DNA from: JAAYUD01 sp963676865
Lineage (GTDB): Bacteria; Bacteroidota; Bacteroidia; Bacteroidales; Bacteroidaceae
DNA: 64,000 nt
NCBI GenBank assembly: GCA_963676865.2
Contig: CAXXSS010000001.1
Location: 620,001-684,000, forward strand
Direction: 5' to 3'
Below the pieces are notes generated by a model. That model was not told the origin of the DNA. It did not search any database and saw only the letters and a list, made by a program, of their open reading frames with translations. Within the stretch, counting starts at the first letter, position 1. Each line of letters opens with the position of its first letter. This document shows positions 27,889 through 37,398 of this stretch, one piece after another. The position numbers and the translations under genes are program-made.

Positions 27889-28458
27889 TTATTTGTTCAC
27901 CCTATCCGGATGCTTTATTATAAAATCCTTCCAACTTTTGGAACCATTGGACGTAACAGGGTGTCCCTTTTGTAGATAATGACAATAAGCAGCGCCTAAT
28001 GCATCGGTGGCGTCCATAAAGTGTGGCATATCTTCTTGTGCTATATGTAGCATGTGTTGTAACATTCCGGCAACTTGTTCTTTAGATGCTTCTCCACTAC
28101 CGGTAATAGCCATTTTTATTTTGAGTGGAGCATATTCCGTAATAGGTAGGTCACGACTGAGGGCAGCTGCCATTGCCACTCCTTGAGCGCGTCCCAACTT
28201 GAGCATCGACTGAACATTCTTGCCGAAAAAAGGTGCTTCTATGGCTAGCTCGTCCGGCAGGTAGCTGTCTATCACGCTTTGCACCCGTTGATAAATTTGC
28301 CTTAGTTTGAGATAATGATTCGAATATTTTCGTAGGTCGATAACCCCCATCGCCACTAAATGTGGCTTATGGTCAATGATATTCAACACACCATATCCCA
28401 TGATATTGGTGCCCGGGTCAATGCCCAAAATAATATGATCGTTAATTGGTTCACTCAT
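27889..28458 (-). CDS. ruvC: Crossover junction endodeoxyribonuclease RuvC
   Basis: RuvC cuts Holliday junctions as a dimer within the RuvABC machine. The 189-residue protein shows the acidic catalytic set: Asp14 in LGIDPGTNIMGYG, Glu in LAIEAPFFGKN near 75, and the two aspartates in MDATDALGAAYCH near 147-150. The length is near the family's usual 170-180, with a slightly longer C-terminus. It is first in a two-gene minus-strand unit with the pullulanase-like gene, an odd pairing that is probably positional, and is divergent from pheS. Confidence 0.97.
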   Translation of the reverse strand: MSEPINDHIILGIDPGTNIMGYGVLNIIDHKPHLVAMGVIDLRKYSNHYLKLRQIYQRVQSVIDSYLPDELAIEAPFFGKNVQSMLKLGRAQGVAMAAALSRDLPITEYAPLKIKMAITGSGEASKEQVAGMLQHMLHIAQEDMPHFMDATDALGAAYCHYLQKGHPVTSNGSKSWKDFIIKHPDRVNK

Positions 28459-28518
28459 TTCGACTACAAAATTACTAAAAAAGTAGAGAAATCTCCTTCT
28501 TATTAGTCTATAAAAGTG

Positions 28519-28526
28519 TATCTTTG
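28519..28526 (+). promoter_or_regulatory. -7 box of pheS
   Basis: TATCTTTG lies 23 bases before the pheS ATG and is a full match to TAnnTTTG; no clear -33 element stands 20 bases ahead. Confidence 0.6.
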
Positions 28527-28549
28527 CACAACTTTAGTATAAATAGGAT

Positions 28550-29572
28550 ATGATAATAGAGAATATTAAAAAACTACTTGCCGAGGTAGATCAATTGCAA
28601 GCTAACAATGCTGAAGAATTGGAAGCATTGCGCATTAAATATCTGAGTAAAAAAGGCGCTATTAACGATTTGGTAACAGAGTTCCGTACGGTACAAGCCG
28701 ATAAAAAGCGCGAAATCGGCATAAAGCTTAATGAACTCAAAACAAAGGCTCAGGAAAAAATAAATAATCTACGTGCCCAGTTCGAGAGAAATTCCGATAA
28801 AAGCAATGATCTGGATTTGTCGCGCACTGCTTATCCTGTTCAACTTGGCTCACGCCATCCTATAACTATTGTCAAAAACGAAATTATCGATATCTTTTCT
28901 CGCTTGGGATTCAGCATTGCCGAAGGTCCGGAAGTAGAAGATGACTGGCATGTGTTTTCGGCACTCAATTTTGCCGAAGATCATCCCGCACGCGACATGC
29001 AAGATACTTTCTTTATCGAATCGCAGCCCGATATTCTACTGCGTACTCATACTTCGTCTGTTCAAAGTCGTGTGATGGAGGTGAACCAGCCTCCTATTCG
29101 TATTATTTGCCCGGGACGCGTCTATCGCAATGAGGCTATCAGTGCCCGTGCCCACTGCTTTTTTCATCAGGTTGAAGCGCTATATGTAGATAAAGATGTT
29201 TCTTTTACCGATCTGAAACAAGTGTTGTTGTTGTTCGCCCGTGAGATGTTCGGCGCAGATACGAAAATAAGACTTCGCCCTTCATACTTCCCGTTTACAG
29301 AGCCTAGTGCCGAAATGGATATTAGTTGTAATATCTGTGGTGGCAAAGGATGTGGATTTTGCAAACATACCGGTTGGGTAGAAATATTGGGCTGTGGTAT
29401 GGTCGATCCCAATGTACTCGAATTGAATGGTATTGATAGCACGATTTACAAAGGATATGCTCTAGGCATGGGAGTTGAACGTATTACAAACTTAAAATAT
29501 CAGGTAAAAGATCTCCGCATGTTTTCCGAAAATGACACACGCTTCTTAAAAGAGTTCGAGGCAGCATATTAA
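28550..29572 (+). CDS. pheS: Phenylalanine--tRNA ligase alpha subunit
   Basis: The alpha subunit holds the catalytic class II core that charges tRNA-Phe. The 340 residues fit the bacterial size. A coiled-coil N-terminal arm (about 1-90) is followed by the class II motifs: the motif 1 region EIIDIFSRLGFSIAEGPEVE, motif 2 around RIICPGRVYRNE with HCFFHQVEALYVD, and motif 3 GYALGMGVERITNLKY. The GFSIAEGPEVE region contributes to amino-acid binding. pheT is not adjacent. The gene starts an apparent pheS / MFS / nth unit with gaps of 12 and 13 bases. Confidence 0.98.
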   Translation: MIIENIKKLLAEVDQLQANNAEELEALRIKYLSKKGAINDLVTEFRTVQADKKREIGIKLNELKTKAQEKINNLRAQFERNSDKSNDLDLSRTAYPVQLGSRHPITIVKNEIIDIFSRLGFSIAEGPEVEDDWHVFSALNFAEDHPARDMQDTFFIESQPDILLRTHTSSVQSRVMEVNQPPIRIICPGRVYRNEAISARAHCFFHQVEALYVDKDVSFTDLKQVLLLFAREMFGADTKIRLRPSYFPFTEPSAEMDISCNICGGKGCGFCKHTGWVEILGCGMVDPNVLELNGIDSTIYKGYALGMGVERITNLKYQVKDLRMFSENDTRFLKEFEAAY

Positions 29573-29584
29573 TCTTTTTCTATT

Positions 29585-30784
29585 ATGCCGAAAGACCGAC
29601 TTGTCACATCGAGCTATTGCTATATGCTGACGGCGAATTTTCTGCTGTCGTTCAGTTTCTGGCTGTTGATACCGGTCTTCCCGTTTTATCTTGTGGAGGT
29701 GTTTCATACAACTAAAGCCGTGATTGGTTTGGTTGTGTCGTGTTACACCATTTCGGCACTATGTATCCGTCCGTTTTCTGGCTATCTGGTCGATACGTTT
29801 GCTCGTAAGCCCCTCTATATTTTATCGTACTTTGTGTTCGCTTCTGTGTTTGCCGGATATATTGTGGCATACTCGCTCACATTATTTATTTTTTTCAGAT
29901 TGTTGCAGGGCGGCGCTTTTGGAATGGTGACGGTAGGTGGTAATACTATTATGATTGATATTATGCCTTCTTCACGAAGAGGGGAAGGAATCGGATACTT
30001 CGGATTAGCCAATAACTTTGCTATGGCTATAGGGCCGATGGTCGGGTTGTTTATGATGCAGAGCGGCGTTTCCTTCTATTATATATTTTGTGTTGCATTG
30101 ATTTCGTCCGCTATCGGCATTTCTTTTGGTTGCATGGTGCGTACTCCCTATAAACCTCCTGTCAAACGTGAGCCGCTTTCGCTTGATAGATTTCTTTTAA
30201 CAAAGGGTTTTCCGGCAGGCATTAGTCTGTTGTTGCTCTCCATTCCTTATGGAATGACAACCAACTATGTGGCTCTTTATGCTATCCAGATTGGCATCAC
30301 AGCTCAAACAGGTTTGTTCTTCACTTTTATGGCGGTAGGTATGGCTATCTCCCGCATCTTTTCAGGAAAGCAAGTCGATAAAGGAAAAGTCACACAAGTC
30401 ATCTCTTTTTCTTTATATATTGTCATTCTCTCCTTTTTCTTATTGACCTTTTGTGCAAATCTGCTCAAAGTTGACCATGAATGGGGTACTTACCTATTCT
30501 TCGTTGTAGCTCTTTTGCTGGGTATCGGTTTCGGTATCATGTTTCCTGCCTACAATTCGTTGTTTATCAATCTGGCTTCCAATAGTCGTCGGGGTACGGC
30601 AACTTCTACTTATCTCACCTCTTGGGATGTGGGTATCAGTGGTGGTATGATACTTGGTGGAGTGATTGCTCAATATAGTTCGTTTGCCAATGCTTATTTG
30701 TTCGGTGCTGTATTGACGATCTTATCTACACTCTATTTTAATTTTTATGTAGCTCCCCATTATAAAAGGAATAAATTAAGATAA
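29585..30784 (+). CDS. Major facilitator superfamily transporter
   Basis: The 399-residue protein has twelve predicted membrane helices. The family motif between helices 2 and 3 appears as RPFSGYLVDTFARKPLY (G-x-x-x-D-x-x-x-R-K). The second half carries a weaker copy, SRIFSGKQVDKGK. It resembles drug and metabolite efflux members with no adjacent regulator. It follows pheS by 12 bases and precedes nth by 13, so the three are probably co-transcribed. Substrate unknown. Confidence 0.93.
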   Translation: MPKDRLVTSSYCYMLTANFLLSFSFWLLIPVFPFYLVEVFHTTKAVIGLVVSCYTISALCIRPFSGYLVDTFARKPLYILSYFVFASVFAGYIVAYSLTLFIFFRLLQGGAFGMVTVGGNTIMIDIMPSSRRGEGIGYFGLANNFAMAIGPMVGLFMMQSGVSFYYIFCVALISSAIGISFGCMVRTPYKPPVKREPLSLDRFLLTKGFPAGISLLLLSIPYGMTTNYVALYAIQIGITAQTGLFFTFMAVGMAISRIFSGKQVDKGKVTQVISFSLYIVILSFFLLTFCANLLKVDHEWGTYLFFVVALLLGIGFGIMFPAYNSLFINLASNSRRGTATSTYLTSWDVGISGGMILGGVIAQYSSFANAYLFGAVLTILSTLYFNFYVAPHYKRNKLR

Positions 30785-30797
30785 TATATCATAGGCT

Positions 30798-31448
30798 ATG
30801 ACAAAAAAAGAACGTTATCAGAAAGTAATCGAATATTTCGAGCAGGCTATGCCGGTAGCCGAAACAGAATTGCATTACGACAATCCTTTTCAACTGCTCA
30901 TGGCTGTTATTTTGTCGGCTCAATGCACCGATAAGCGTATCAACGAAATATCGCCTGCCTTATTTGCCGCATATCCTACTCCTGAGGTCATGGCTGTAGC
31001 TACTCCCGAAGCTGTATTAGAATATGTACATAGCGTTTCATACCCCAATTCGAAAGCCAAACATTTGGTAGGTATGGCAAAGATGCTTGTTGAAAAATTT
31101 AATAGTATTGTACCTGATAATCTTGACGACCTGATCCAACTTCCCGGTGTCGGCAGGAAAACGGCCAATGTCATTCAGGCTGTAGTTTACAATAAAGCTG
31201 CCATGGCTGTTGATACCCATGTATTTCGGGTTTCGAATCGCATCGGATTGACTATCAACTCCAAAACGCCTCTTACAACGGAAAAGGAACTTACAAAATA
31301 TATCCCTGACGAATTAATTCCTAAAGCCCACCATTGGCTCATTCTTCATGGGCGATATACTTGTACTGCTAAAAAGCCCAAATGTGATAGTTGTGGACTT
31401 AAATTGTGTTGCAAATACTATTGTGACCTACATAAAGTAGTAAAATGA
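30798..31448 (+). CDS. nth: Endonuclease III
   Basis: This bifunctional DNA glycosylase/AP lyase removes oxidised pyrimidines. The 216 residues match the family. The helix-hairpin-helix is LPGVGRKTANVIQAVV with the catalytic lysine (Lys121), followed by the catalytic aspartate in AVDTHVFR (Asp139); these correspond to the usual pair 18 residues apart. The C-terminal iron-sulfur cluster is complete (CTAKKPKCDSCGLKLCC). It is the third gene of the pheS unit. Confidence 0.97.
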   Translation: MTKKERYQKVIEYFEQAMPVAETELHYDNPFQLLMAVILSAQCTDKRINEISPALFAAYPTPEVMAVATPEAVLEYVHSVSYPNSKAKHLVGMAKMLVEKFNSIVPDNLDDLIQLPGVGRKTANVIQAVVYNKAAMAVDTHVFRVSNRIGLTINSKTPLTTEKELTKYIPDELIPKAHHWLILHGRYTCTAKKPKCDSCGLKLCCKYYCDLHKVVK

Positions 31449-31472
31449 TATTTATAAAAAGAATTTTTATTG

Positions 31473-31480
31473 TAACTTTG
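31473..31480 (+). promoter_or_regulatory. -7 box of pgk
   Basis: TAACTTTG is a full match to TAnnTTTG, 62 bases before the pgk ATG, and separates pgk from the pheS unit. Confidence 0.6.
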
Positions 31481-31542
31481 TAGTCATCATTAGACTATAG
31501 AGAAAAAGATTTAAGTTTCAAATAATTAATTATAGTGTTATT

Positions 31543-32796
31543 ATGACAATTGATAATTTCAAATTTGCCGGCAAAAAGGCAATTGTCCGTGTGGACTTCA
31601 ATGTGCCATTGGACGAGAATGGAAAGATTACGGATGATACCCGTATCCGTGGCGCTCTTCCTACTTTGAAGAAAATTTTGGCTGATGGCGGTAGCCTGAT
31701 TATTATGTCGCATATGGGCAAGCCGAAGAAGAATCCTGATATGAAATTTTCTTTGAGTCAGATTGTTGATGCTGTTTCAGAAAAGTTGGGCGTTAAAGTT
31801 CAGTTTGCTCCCGATTGTATGAAGGCCGACGATGCTGCGAAGGCTTTGAAGCCGGGTGAGGCTTTGCTGCTTGAGAATCTTCGTTTCTATGCCGAAGAAG
31901 AAGGCAAACCACGCGGATTGGCTGATGATGCTTCGGACGAAGAAAAGGCTGCTGCAAAGAAAGATATTAAAGCTAAACAACAAGAGTTTGCTAAACATTT
32001 GGCTTCGTATGCAGATTGCTATGTAAATGATGCTTTCGGTACGGCTCACCGCGCTCATGCTTCAACAGCTGTCATCGCTGACAGTTTCGATAAGGATCAT
32101 AAGATGCTCGGTTACCTCATGGAGAAAGAGGTTAAAGCTGTCAACAGTATTTTGAGTGACATTAAACGTCCTTTCACCGCTATCATGGGTGGTTCGAAAG
32201 TGTCTACCAAGATTGGTATCATCGAAAACCTACTTGGTAAAGTTGACTACTTGATACTTTGTGGAGGTATGACTTACACTTTCGCCAAAGCTCAAGGAGG
32301 TAAAATCGGTAAATCTATCTGCGAGGATGATAAACTCGATATCGCTCTTGATATTATCAAGAAAGCAAAAGAACAAAACGTGAAATTGATTCTTGGTACA
32401 GACTGCGTAGCTGCAGATGACTTCAAAAACGATGCTAATACCCAAATCTGTTCATCGAATGATATTCCTGACGGATGGGAAGGTCTTGACATCGGCCCTG
32501 AAACAGAAAAAGCTTTTGCCACTGCTATCGAAAGCGCCAAAACTATTCTATGGAATGGTCCTGCCGGTGTATTCGAAATGGACAACTTTGCAAAAGGATC
32601 TAAAGCTATAGCCGATGCTATTGCAAAAGCAACCGCCAATGGTGCATTCTCGCTTATCGGTGGAGGAGATTCTGTTGCTTGTATCAACAAATTTGGTATG
32701 GCAGATCAGGTATCTTATATTTCTACAGGTGGTGGTGCATTGCTCGAAGCTATTGAAGGAAAAGTTCTTCCGGGTATTGCTGCAATCGAAAAGTAA
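31543..32796 (+). CDS. pgk: Phosphoglycerate kinase
   Basis: This glycolytic enzyme makes ATP and 3-phosphoglycerate from 1,3-bisphosphoglycerate. The 417 residues are typical. The signature KKAIVRVDFNVPLDENGKI is at 10-28, SHMGKPK follows near 60, GGSKVSTKIG near 210, and the nucleotide loop GGGDSVACINKFG near 375. Codon use is strongly biased (frequent GCT, AAA, GAA, GGT), as expected for a highly expressed gene. It has its own promoter and a hairpin terminator. Confidence 0.98.
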   Translation: MTIDNFKFAGKKAIVRVDFNVPLDENGKITDDTRIRGALPTLKKILADGGSLIIMSHMGKPKKNPDMKFSLSQIVDAVSEKLGVKVQFAPDCMKADDAAKALKPGEALLLENLRFYAEEEGKPRGLADDASDEEKAAAKKDIKAKQQEFAKHLASYADCYVNDAFGTAHRAHASTAVIADSFDKDHKMLGYLMEKEVKAVNSILSDIKRPFTAIMGGSKVSTKIGIIENLLGKVDYLILCGGMTYTFAKAQGGKIGKSICEDDKLDIALDIIKKAKEQNVKLILGTDCVAADDFKNDANTQICSSNDIPDGWEGLDIGPETEKAFATAIESAKTILWNGPAGVFEMDNFAKGSKAIADAIAKATANGAFSLIGGGDSVACINKFGMADQVSYISTGGGALLEAIEGKVLPGIAAIEK

Positions 32797-32819
32797 ATTA
32801 AAGAATAATATTCTATATA

Positions 32820-32849
32820 GGGCAGTCCACCTTCAGGGGCTGCCCTTTT
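32820..32849 (+). terminator. Terminator of pgk
   Basis: GGGCAG pairs with CTGCCC (with CC/GG extension possible) and is followed by TTTTA. Confidence 0.8.
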
Positions 32850-32864
32850 ACATACAAAGCCTTA

Positions 32865-33884
32865 ATGATTATGAAAAGAACTTTATTACCGTTTTGTCTG
32901 ATTATTATTGTACTGCTTATGTCGTGCGGACATAAAAAACGTACCTCTCAAGAGCCTTTAAAGCCTCTTGAAGTTGGCGTGATGGCTACAATGGACGGAC
33001 TACCTTTTATGGCAGCGGCAGATAAAGGTATCTACGATTCATTGGGGCTGAAGGTTAACTTCACTATCTTCCTTAACGAAACAGATCGAGATGCTTCGTT
33101 TGAAACACATAAGCTGGATGGTATTGTTACCGATTATACAAGTGCTGCCGTACTTCAATCAAAAGGTATTCCACTTCGTTCGGTAATGCAGAACGATGCC
33201 TATTTGTGTTTAATCACTCGTGCAGACAGCAAAATAAATTCGATCAATCAACTCAAAGATATTAATTTCTGCACATCGAAAAATTCTTTTTCGGAATATG
33301 CTACCGAATTTGTATTGCACAAAGCGGGTATTCCTCTCGATATGGTGAATGAGCCCGAAATAAATCAAATTCCTTTGCGCTTGCTTATGCTGCAAGGTGG
33401 ACAAATAGATGCTACTTTTTTGCCCGATCCGTACGCTTCGATTGCGATGAATGCAGGCAGCCATTCTCTTATCACTACCGGAGACTTAAATATCAATCAA
33501 TCTACTACAATCTTTAGCCGCAAGACATTGGCAAAAAAGTCCGAATCGGTCAAAGCTTTGATACAAGGATATAATTTGGCGATAGATTATCTTCTCTCAC
33601 ATCCCAAAAGCGATTGGGGCAATGTGCTGACTAACCAGCTGAAAGTCCCCGAGAATGTGATTGGACTTATAGCATTGCCGTCTTATCGCCATGCTCAAAC
33701 TCCCAATCTTGAGGAAGTGAATAAAGCTATAGCATGGTTAAAATCCAAGAAAATGGTGAAAGATGGCTATACTGGCACGGAACTTGTCGATTCTTCTTAT
33801 ATAGAGAACGATAACAACCCTATACAGGTTAGAGAAAAAATTAAAAAGATATTGAAACGCCATGCCAGAAGAAAGTATCAATAA
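32865..33884 (+). CDS. NMT1/THI5-like periplasmic substrate-binding lipoprotein
   Basis: The 339-residue protein has a lipoprotein signal (IIIVLLMSCGH) and a type II periplasmic-binding fold of the SsuA/THI5 kind: LEVGVMATMDGLPFMAAADKG, the hinge block LDGIVTDYTSAAVLQSKG and QLKDINFCTSKNSFSEYATE. Relatives bind sulfonates, pyrimidine thiamin precursors or similar small organics for ABC import. No permease or ATPase gene is adjacent. Instead it overlaps the next gene, a large TPR protein, by 23 bases. The start may be the ATG two codons in, at 32871. Confidence 0.88.
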   Translation: MIMKRTLLPFCLIIIVLLMSCGHKKRTSQEPLKPLEVGVMATMDGLPFMAAADKGIYDSLGLKVNFTIFLNETDRDASFETHKLDGIVTDYTSAAVLQSKGIPLRSVMQNDAYLCLITRADSKINSINQLKDINFCTSKNSFSEYATEFVLHKAGIPLDMVNEPEINQIPLRLLMLQGGQIDATFLPDPYASIAMNAGSHSLITTGDLNINQSTTIFSRKTLAKKSESVKALIQGYNLAIDYLLSHPKSDWGNVLTNQLKVPENVIGLIALPSYRHAQTPNLEEVNKAIAWLKSKKMVKDGYTGTELVDSSYIENDNNPIQVREKIKKILKRHARRKYQ

Positions 33885-36069
33885 ATATTATCAAGGAATC
33901 CTTTCGTTGATTAGACAAAAACGCCTTCACGAAGCATTTGACTTAGTAAAGACAGGATTGGTAGAAAGTCGTAGTTGGGATTTGCAATCGTCGTTTGATA
34001 TGATAAGCACCGCCTACAATCTGATGACACAATATATGTTGCAAGGAGTGCACGACCCCAAGCAGCGGGAAATGTATGATAGTATTGTTATCCGGCTGCT
34101 CGAAATTGCCGATAAAGTGCATATTTTGCTGCTCGATAGAGAGTCTCCCAAACTATATCATATTATAAGGAATAGAATGCTTCGTTCGAACGACTTGCCC
34201 GATACGATGCATATTGTTCAACAACTACAGTCCGTATCTATGGATCTTTCGGTATGTAATTTGTTGCCCGATACGCACAAAAAGACGGAGATCGCTGATA
34301 GATGGTATAAACTGGAAAAAGAACTTTTTGAAAAGACGTGGACCACTCTTTCGTGGGATAGCGGTGAAGAAGAAACGGCAAATTATGTATTGGAGTCTAT
34401 GCCACTTACTTCTACCGATTTGTGCCTCTATATTGGAGCCGTTACGATGAGCTTGTTTCAATGTTTTGATATTAATAAGTTGCTTTGGCTGTTTAAGGCT
34501 TACGCTTCAGAACAGTTGCCTGTCAGAGCTCGTCAGCGAGCTATTGTAGGCATCTTTTTCATCCTTCATATTTATGCCGAACGCATAAAATATTATCCGG
34601 CAATAACGCTCAGGCTATCGGTGCTGAAAGAGCAACCGGACTTTGCAAGAGATTTGATGCAATGCTATATCAACTTTTTCCAAAGTTTAGGAACGGAGAA
34701 AATTACTCGTATGATGAACGACGAGATTGTTCCGGATATCATAAAAGGCATGAATAAAATAAAATCACCTCTTGATGACAAAAATGGTGATGAAGATGAT
34801 GGAATCCCCAAAATCATCATGCCCAATATAGAAGACAAGGAGATAGAGGCGAAACTTGAGAAGCTCACCAAAATGAGTTTGGAGGGTGGTGATCTTTATA
34901 TGAGTACGTTTCAGAATTTAAAGGGCTTTTCGTTCTTTCATGATTTAGAAAATTGGTTCAAGCCATTCGATATAAACCAACCGTCGGTGTTGAAGCTCCA
35001 AGAAATGGGGGCCAAGATGAACGATACGATACTCAATATATTGAAGTCTACCACTTATCTATGTGATAATGACAAATATTCGCTCATCCATTTATTCCCC
35101 AAAATGCCGCTTCAGCAGTTTGATCTTATCAGACAACAGTTGGAGCAGGCAGAAGATATGCTCAATGAAGAAGACCATAAAGATGATTTGGTTGCAATGG
35201 ACGAAGCCGATAGTAAGTTGCAAAACACAAACTATATGCACGAGCTATACAGACTTTTGAAAGTAAGTCCCCGCAAAAGAGAGTTTCCGGATATATTCCA
35301 GATCGATATTTTTGCCCCAGCATGCAGTGAAATTAACAAATTGCTTTATAGCTCCAACAATTTAATGTTGCTTGCCGAGTTTTTGTTGAAAAAAAAATAC
35401 TGGAGAGAGGCTGGCAAGGCTTTCGAGCTACTAGCATTATTGGATAAGGGAGACGAAAAGAGTGGTGCTCTATATACTCGTTTGGGTTATACCTATCAGC
35501 GACAGAAAATGTATAATCAAGCCCTTCAGGCTTATATGAAAGCCGAACTTTTTGTATCGGATAATGATTGGCTGAAAGAGCAGAAAGCTGTTTGCTATCG
35601 TCTGACAGGGCAATTCAGTGAATCGCTCTCTTATTATAAAGAATTGGAACAGAAGAATCCCGAAAACATCACACTACTTTATCAAATAGGTGTTTGCCTT
35701 GCCGAACTGGAACAGTTTGATGACGCTTTGAAATATTTCTTTAAAATAGATTTTGTACAGCCCAAAAATGAAAAGGCATGGAGAGCTATAGCTTGGTATT
35801 CATTTGTATGTGGTAAGTACGAACAGGCTAAGACATACTACGATCGACTCTTAGCAGCGTCAGTTGCCGGTCTGGTCGATTTTCTGAATGCCGGCCATTT
35901 GGAATGGGTAATGCACAATGTTCAACAGGCTTTTCATCATTATCAATCGGCATTGCAACACTGCAAGGATAAAGATGAGTTTGTCGCTTTCTTTAGGCAA
36001 GATATAGATATGCTGGTAGAAAAAGGTATTGACAAAGATCTTATTCCTCTAATGATCGATATGGTATAG
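33862..36069 (+). CDS. Large tetratricopeptide-repeat protein
   Basis: The 735-residue protein has no signal peptide or membrane helix, so it should be cytoplasmic. The first 480 residues are helical and unrecognised. From about 500 to the end, TPR units are visible, for example WREAGKAFELLALLDKGDEK, YTRLGYTYQRQKMYNQALQA and LYQIGVCLAELEQFDDALKY, each with the W/L-G-Y-A-x-P spacing. TPR arrays hold protein partners. It overlaps the THI5-like lipoprotein gene by 23 bases, implying coupled synthesis, although the partner is exported and this protein is not. The function is unknown. Confidence 0.88.
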   Translation: MPEESINKYYQGILSLIRQKRLHEAFDLVKTGLVESRSWDLQSSFDMISTAYNLMTQYMLQGVHDPKQREMYDSIVIRLLEIADKVHILLLDRESPKLYHIIRNRMLRSNDLPDTMHIVQQLQSVSMDLSVCNLLPDTHKKTEIADRWYKLEKELFEKTWTTLSWDSGEEETANYVLESMPLTSTDLCLYIGAVTMSLFQCFDINKLLWLFKAYASEQLPVRARQRAIVGIFFILHIYAERIKYYPAITLRLSVLKEQPDFARDLMQCYINFFQSLGTEKITRMMNDEIVPDIIKGMNKIKSPLDDKNGDEDDGIPKIIMPNIEDKEIEAKLEKLTKMSLEGGDLYMSTFQNLKGFSFFHDLENWFKPFDINQPSVLKLQEMGAKMNDTILNILKSTTYLCDNDKYSLIHLFPKMPLQQFDLIRQQLEQAEDMLNEEDHKDDLVAMDEADSKLQNTNYMHELYRLLKVSPRKREFPDIFQIDIFAPACSEINKLLYSSNNLMLLAEFLLKKKYWREAGKAFELLALLDKGDEKSGALYTRLGYTYQRQKMYNQALQAYMKAELFVSDNDWLKEQKAVCYRLTGQFSESLSYYKELEQKNPENITLLYQIGVCLAELEQFDDALKYFFKIDFVQPKNEKAWRAIAWYSFVCGKYEQAKTYYDRLLAASVAGLVDFLNAGHLEWVMHNVQQAFHHYQSALQHCKDKDEFVAFFRQDIDMLVEKGIDKDLIPLMIDMV

Positions 36070-36148
36070 GTCGAGAGCAGTATACAACATTCACTCTAAA
36101 ATATAAGTTTGTAGTGCAGGACAATAACTTTCGAGCCTGTAGCATAAA

Positions 36149-36243
36149 CAAAATTGTCGTATGTTAGTTTTTCCGGTGACGTCCATATGTTTTTTTGAAA
36201 ACGTATGGACGTCAACAAATTTAGGTCCATATGTGGTTTCGGG
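36149..36243. repeat. Palindromic intergenic repeat, second copy
   Basis: This is the partner of 17104-17199. Here GACGTCCATATG and CGTATGGACGTC form a near-perfect hairpin across a T-rich loop, and a third half-site, GTCCATATG, follows. It lies 80 bases after the TPR gene and 50 bases before repeat copy B. Confidence 0.8.
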
Positions 36244-36292
36244 TAGTAAGAGTTCATTGTTGCAAGACCATGAAATCATCTGCATTTCAACT

Positions 36293-36495
36293 TTTGCCAC
36301 CTCCGTATGACACCATACCGTGTTGCCATACAGTAGGTTAACGATGTACCGTATACAACGCCAGCGGAAAAAGGTCTCAAAATCGGCTCTAGAGTATACT
36401 GTAGACACGTTATTTTCAGCGGACCTCTGCTTAGAACAATTCTAAACAACAGCCTACATATAGCTGAGAGGCCGTTTTAGAGATAAGCGAGTGTA
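36293..36495 (+). repeat. Dispersed repeat, copy B (shorter)
   Basis: Matches the first two thirds of copies A and C from TTTGCCACCTCCGTATGACA to about GATAAGCGAGTGT, then diverges. The same minus-strand frame of about 60 codons is open as in the other copies. It lacks the last 95 bases and the adjacent CACACGTGTG palindrome. Confidence 0.85.
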
Positions 36496-37100
36496 TCCCA
36501 TCATTGCCTCATGTCACTTAGTCTTCTGGTTTTTACTGATGAACCCGAGACGCACATTCTCATTGACGCAAGATTGCGTTGATCTAAAATAGTGATATTA
36601 ATGCTGCTTTTCTGAACGCTTTGGGAGGTAAATATTGGAGGTGATACTGATACTATTTTAACTATACAGAAGTGTACTTATTGACTTACTTAATCGACCC
36701 TATATCCTCGAAAAATGATAAGGACGAACATAAAAATTCATAAGGACAAAACTAAAAGTTTATACTTACAAACATTTATTTTCGTCCTTATGAATTTATC
36801 GCTGTATATCAATGATTTACGCAATACACTCCTATGTCTCACTCTTATTGAACTTACATTCGAGTGCTGAAACAATAGCGTAAATAGTGCCCTGCAATGG
36901 CCTGTGACTTAGGTTCGGATAAGAAAGTATCAGAACGTCTGGAAATGTTCACCTTAAAATTCACGTCCTCTTGCAACTCATTAATATAAATCCAGTCTCT
37001 TTCTCGGATCTAAGCACTCGAAGCCATAATGCTTAGTCCCCAGACTTTTACTGGTGAGCCCTTGAATGCGACATCCGTCTCACACGTGTGAGGTGTTCCG
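36496..37100. other. Gene-free stretch between inverted repeat copies B and C
   Basis: No open frame of note. It contains two copies of the CTTTTACTGATGAACCC-type word (36530-36547, 37045-37061), an inverted repeat (36733-36798) and, at 37081-37090, a single CACACGTGTG palindrome next to copy C. Confidence 0.6.
36733..36798. repeat. Inverted repeat with AAATTCATAAGGAC arms
   Basis: The arms at 36733-36756 and 36775-36798 share AAATTCATAAGGAC and its reverse complement GTCCTTATGAATTT. A partial third copy (ATAAGGACGAAC) lies just before the left arm at 36718-36729. Confidence 0.75.
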
Positions 37101-37398
37101 ACCTTAATTACAAACTTAACCTTGAATAACCAGCTTATAAGAATAATCAATTACAGCCGATACAATACGTCCGATACTTATCAAAATAAGTAGAGCACAC
37201 TCGCCTATGTCTAAAACGGCCTCTCAGCTATCTGTAGGCTATCGTTTAGACTTGTTCTAAGCAGAGGTCCGCTGAAAATAAGAAGTCCACAGTATACTCT
37301 AGAGCCGATTTTGAGGCCTCTTTTCGCTGGCGTTGTATATGGTGCAGCGTTAACCTGCTGTATGACAGCACGGTATGGTGTCATACGGAGGTGGCAAA
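37101..37398 (-). repeat. Dispersed repeat, copy C (298 bases, inverted relative to A and B)
   Basis: The reverse complement matches copy A (8191-8488) end to end at the same length with about 40 differences, most of them transitions, and no gap by hand count. On the plus strand about 64 codons are open up to a stop near 37408. The hairpin ACTTAT-TTTG-ATAAGT is perfect in this copy. It lies about 240 bases beyond the rRNA operon's 5S gene. Confidence 0.87.

Noticed and set aside
36091..36408. 105-codon minus-strand frame
   Set aside because: It runs through the palindromic repeat and copy B in a frame that is not the one kept open in all three copies of the repeat.
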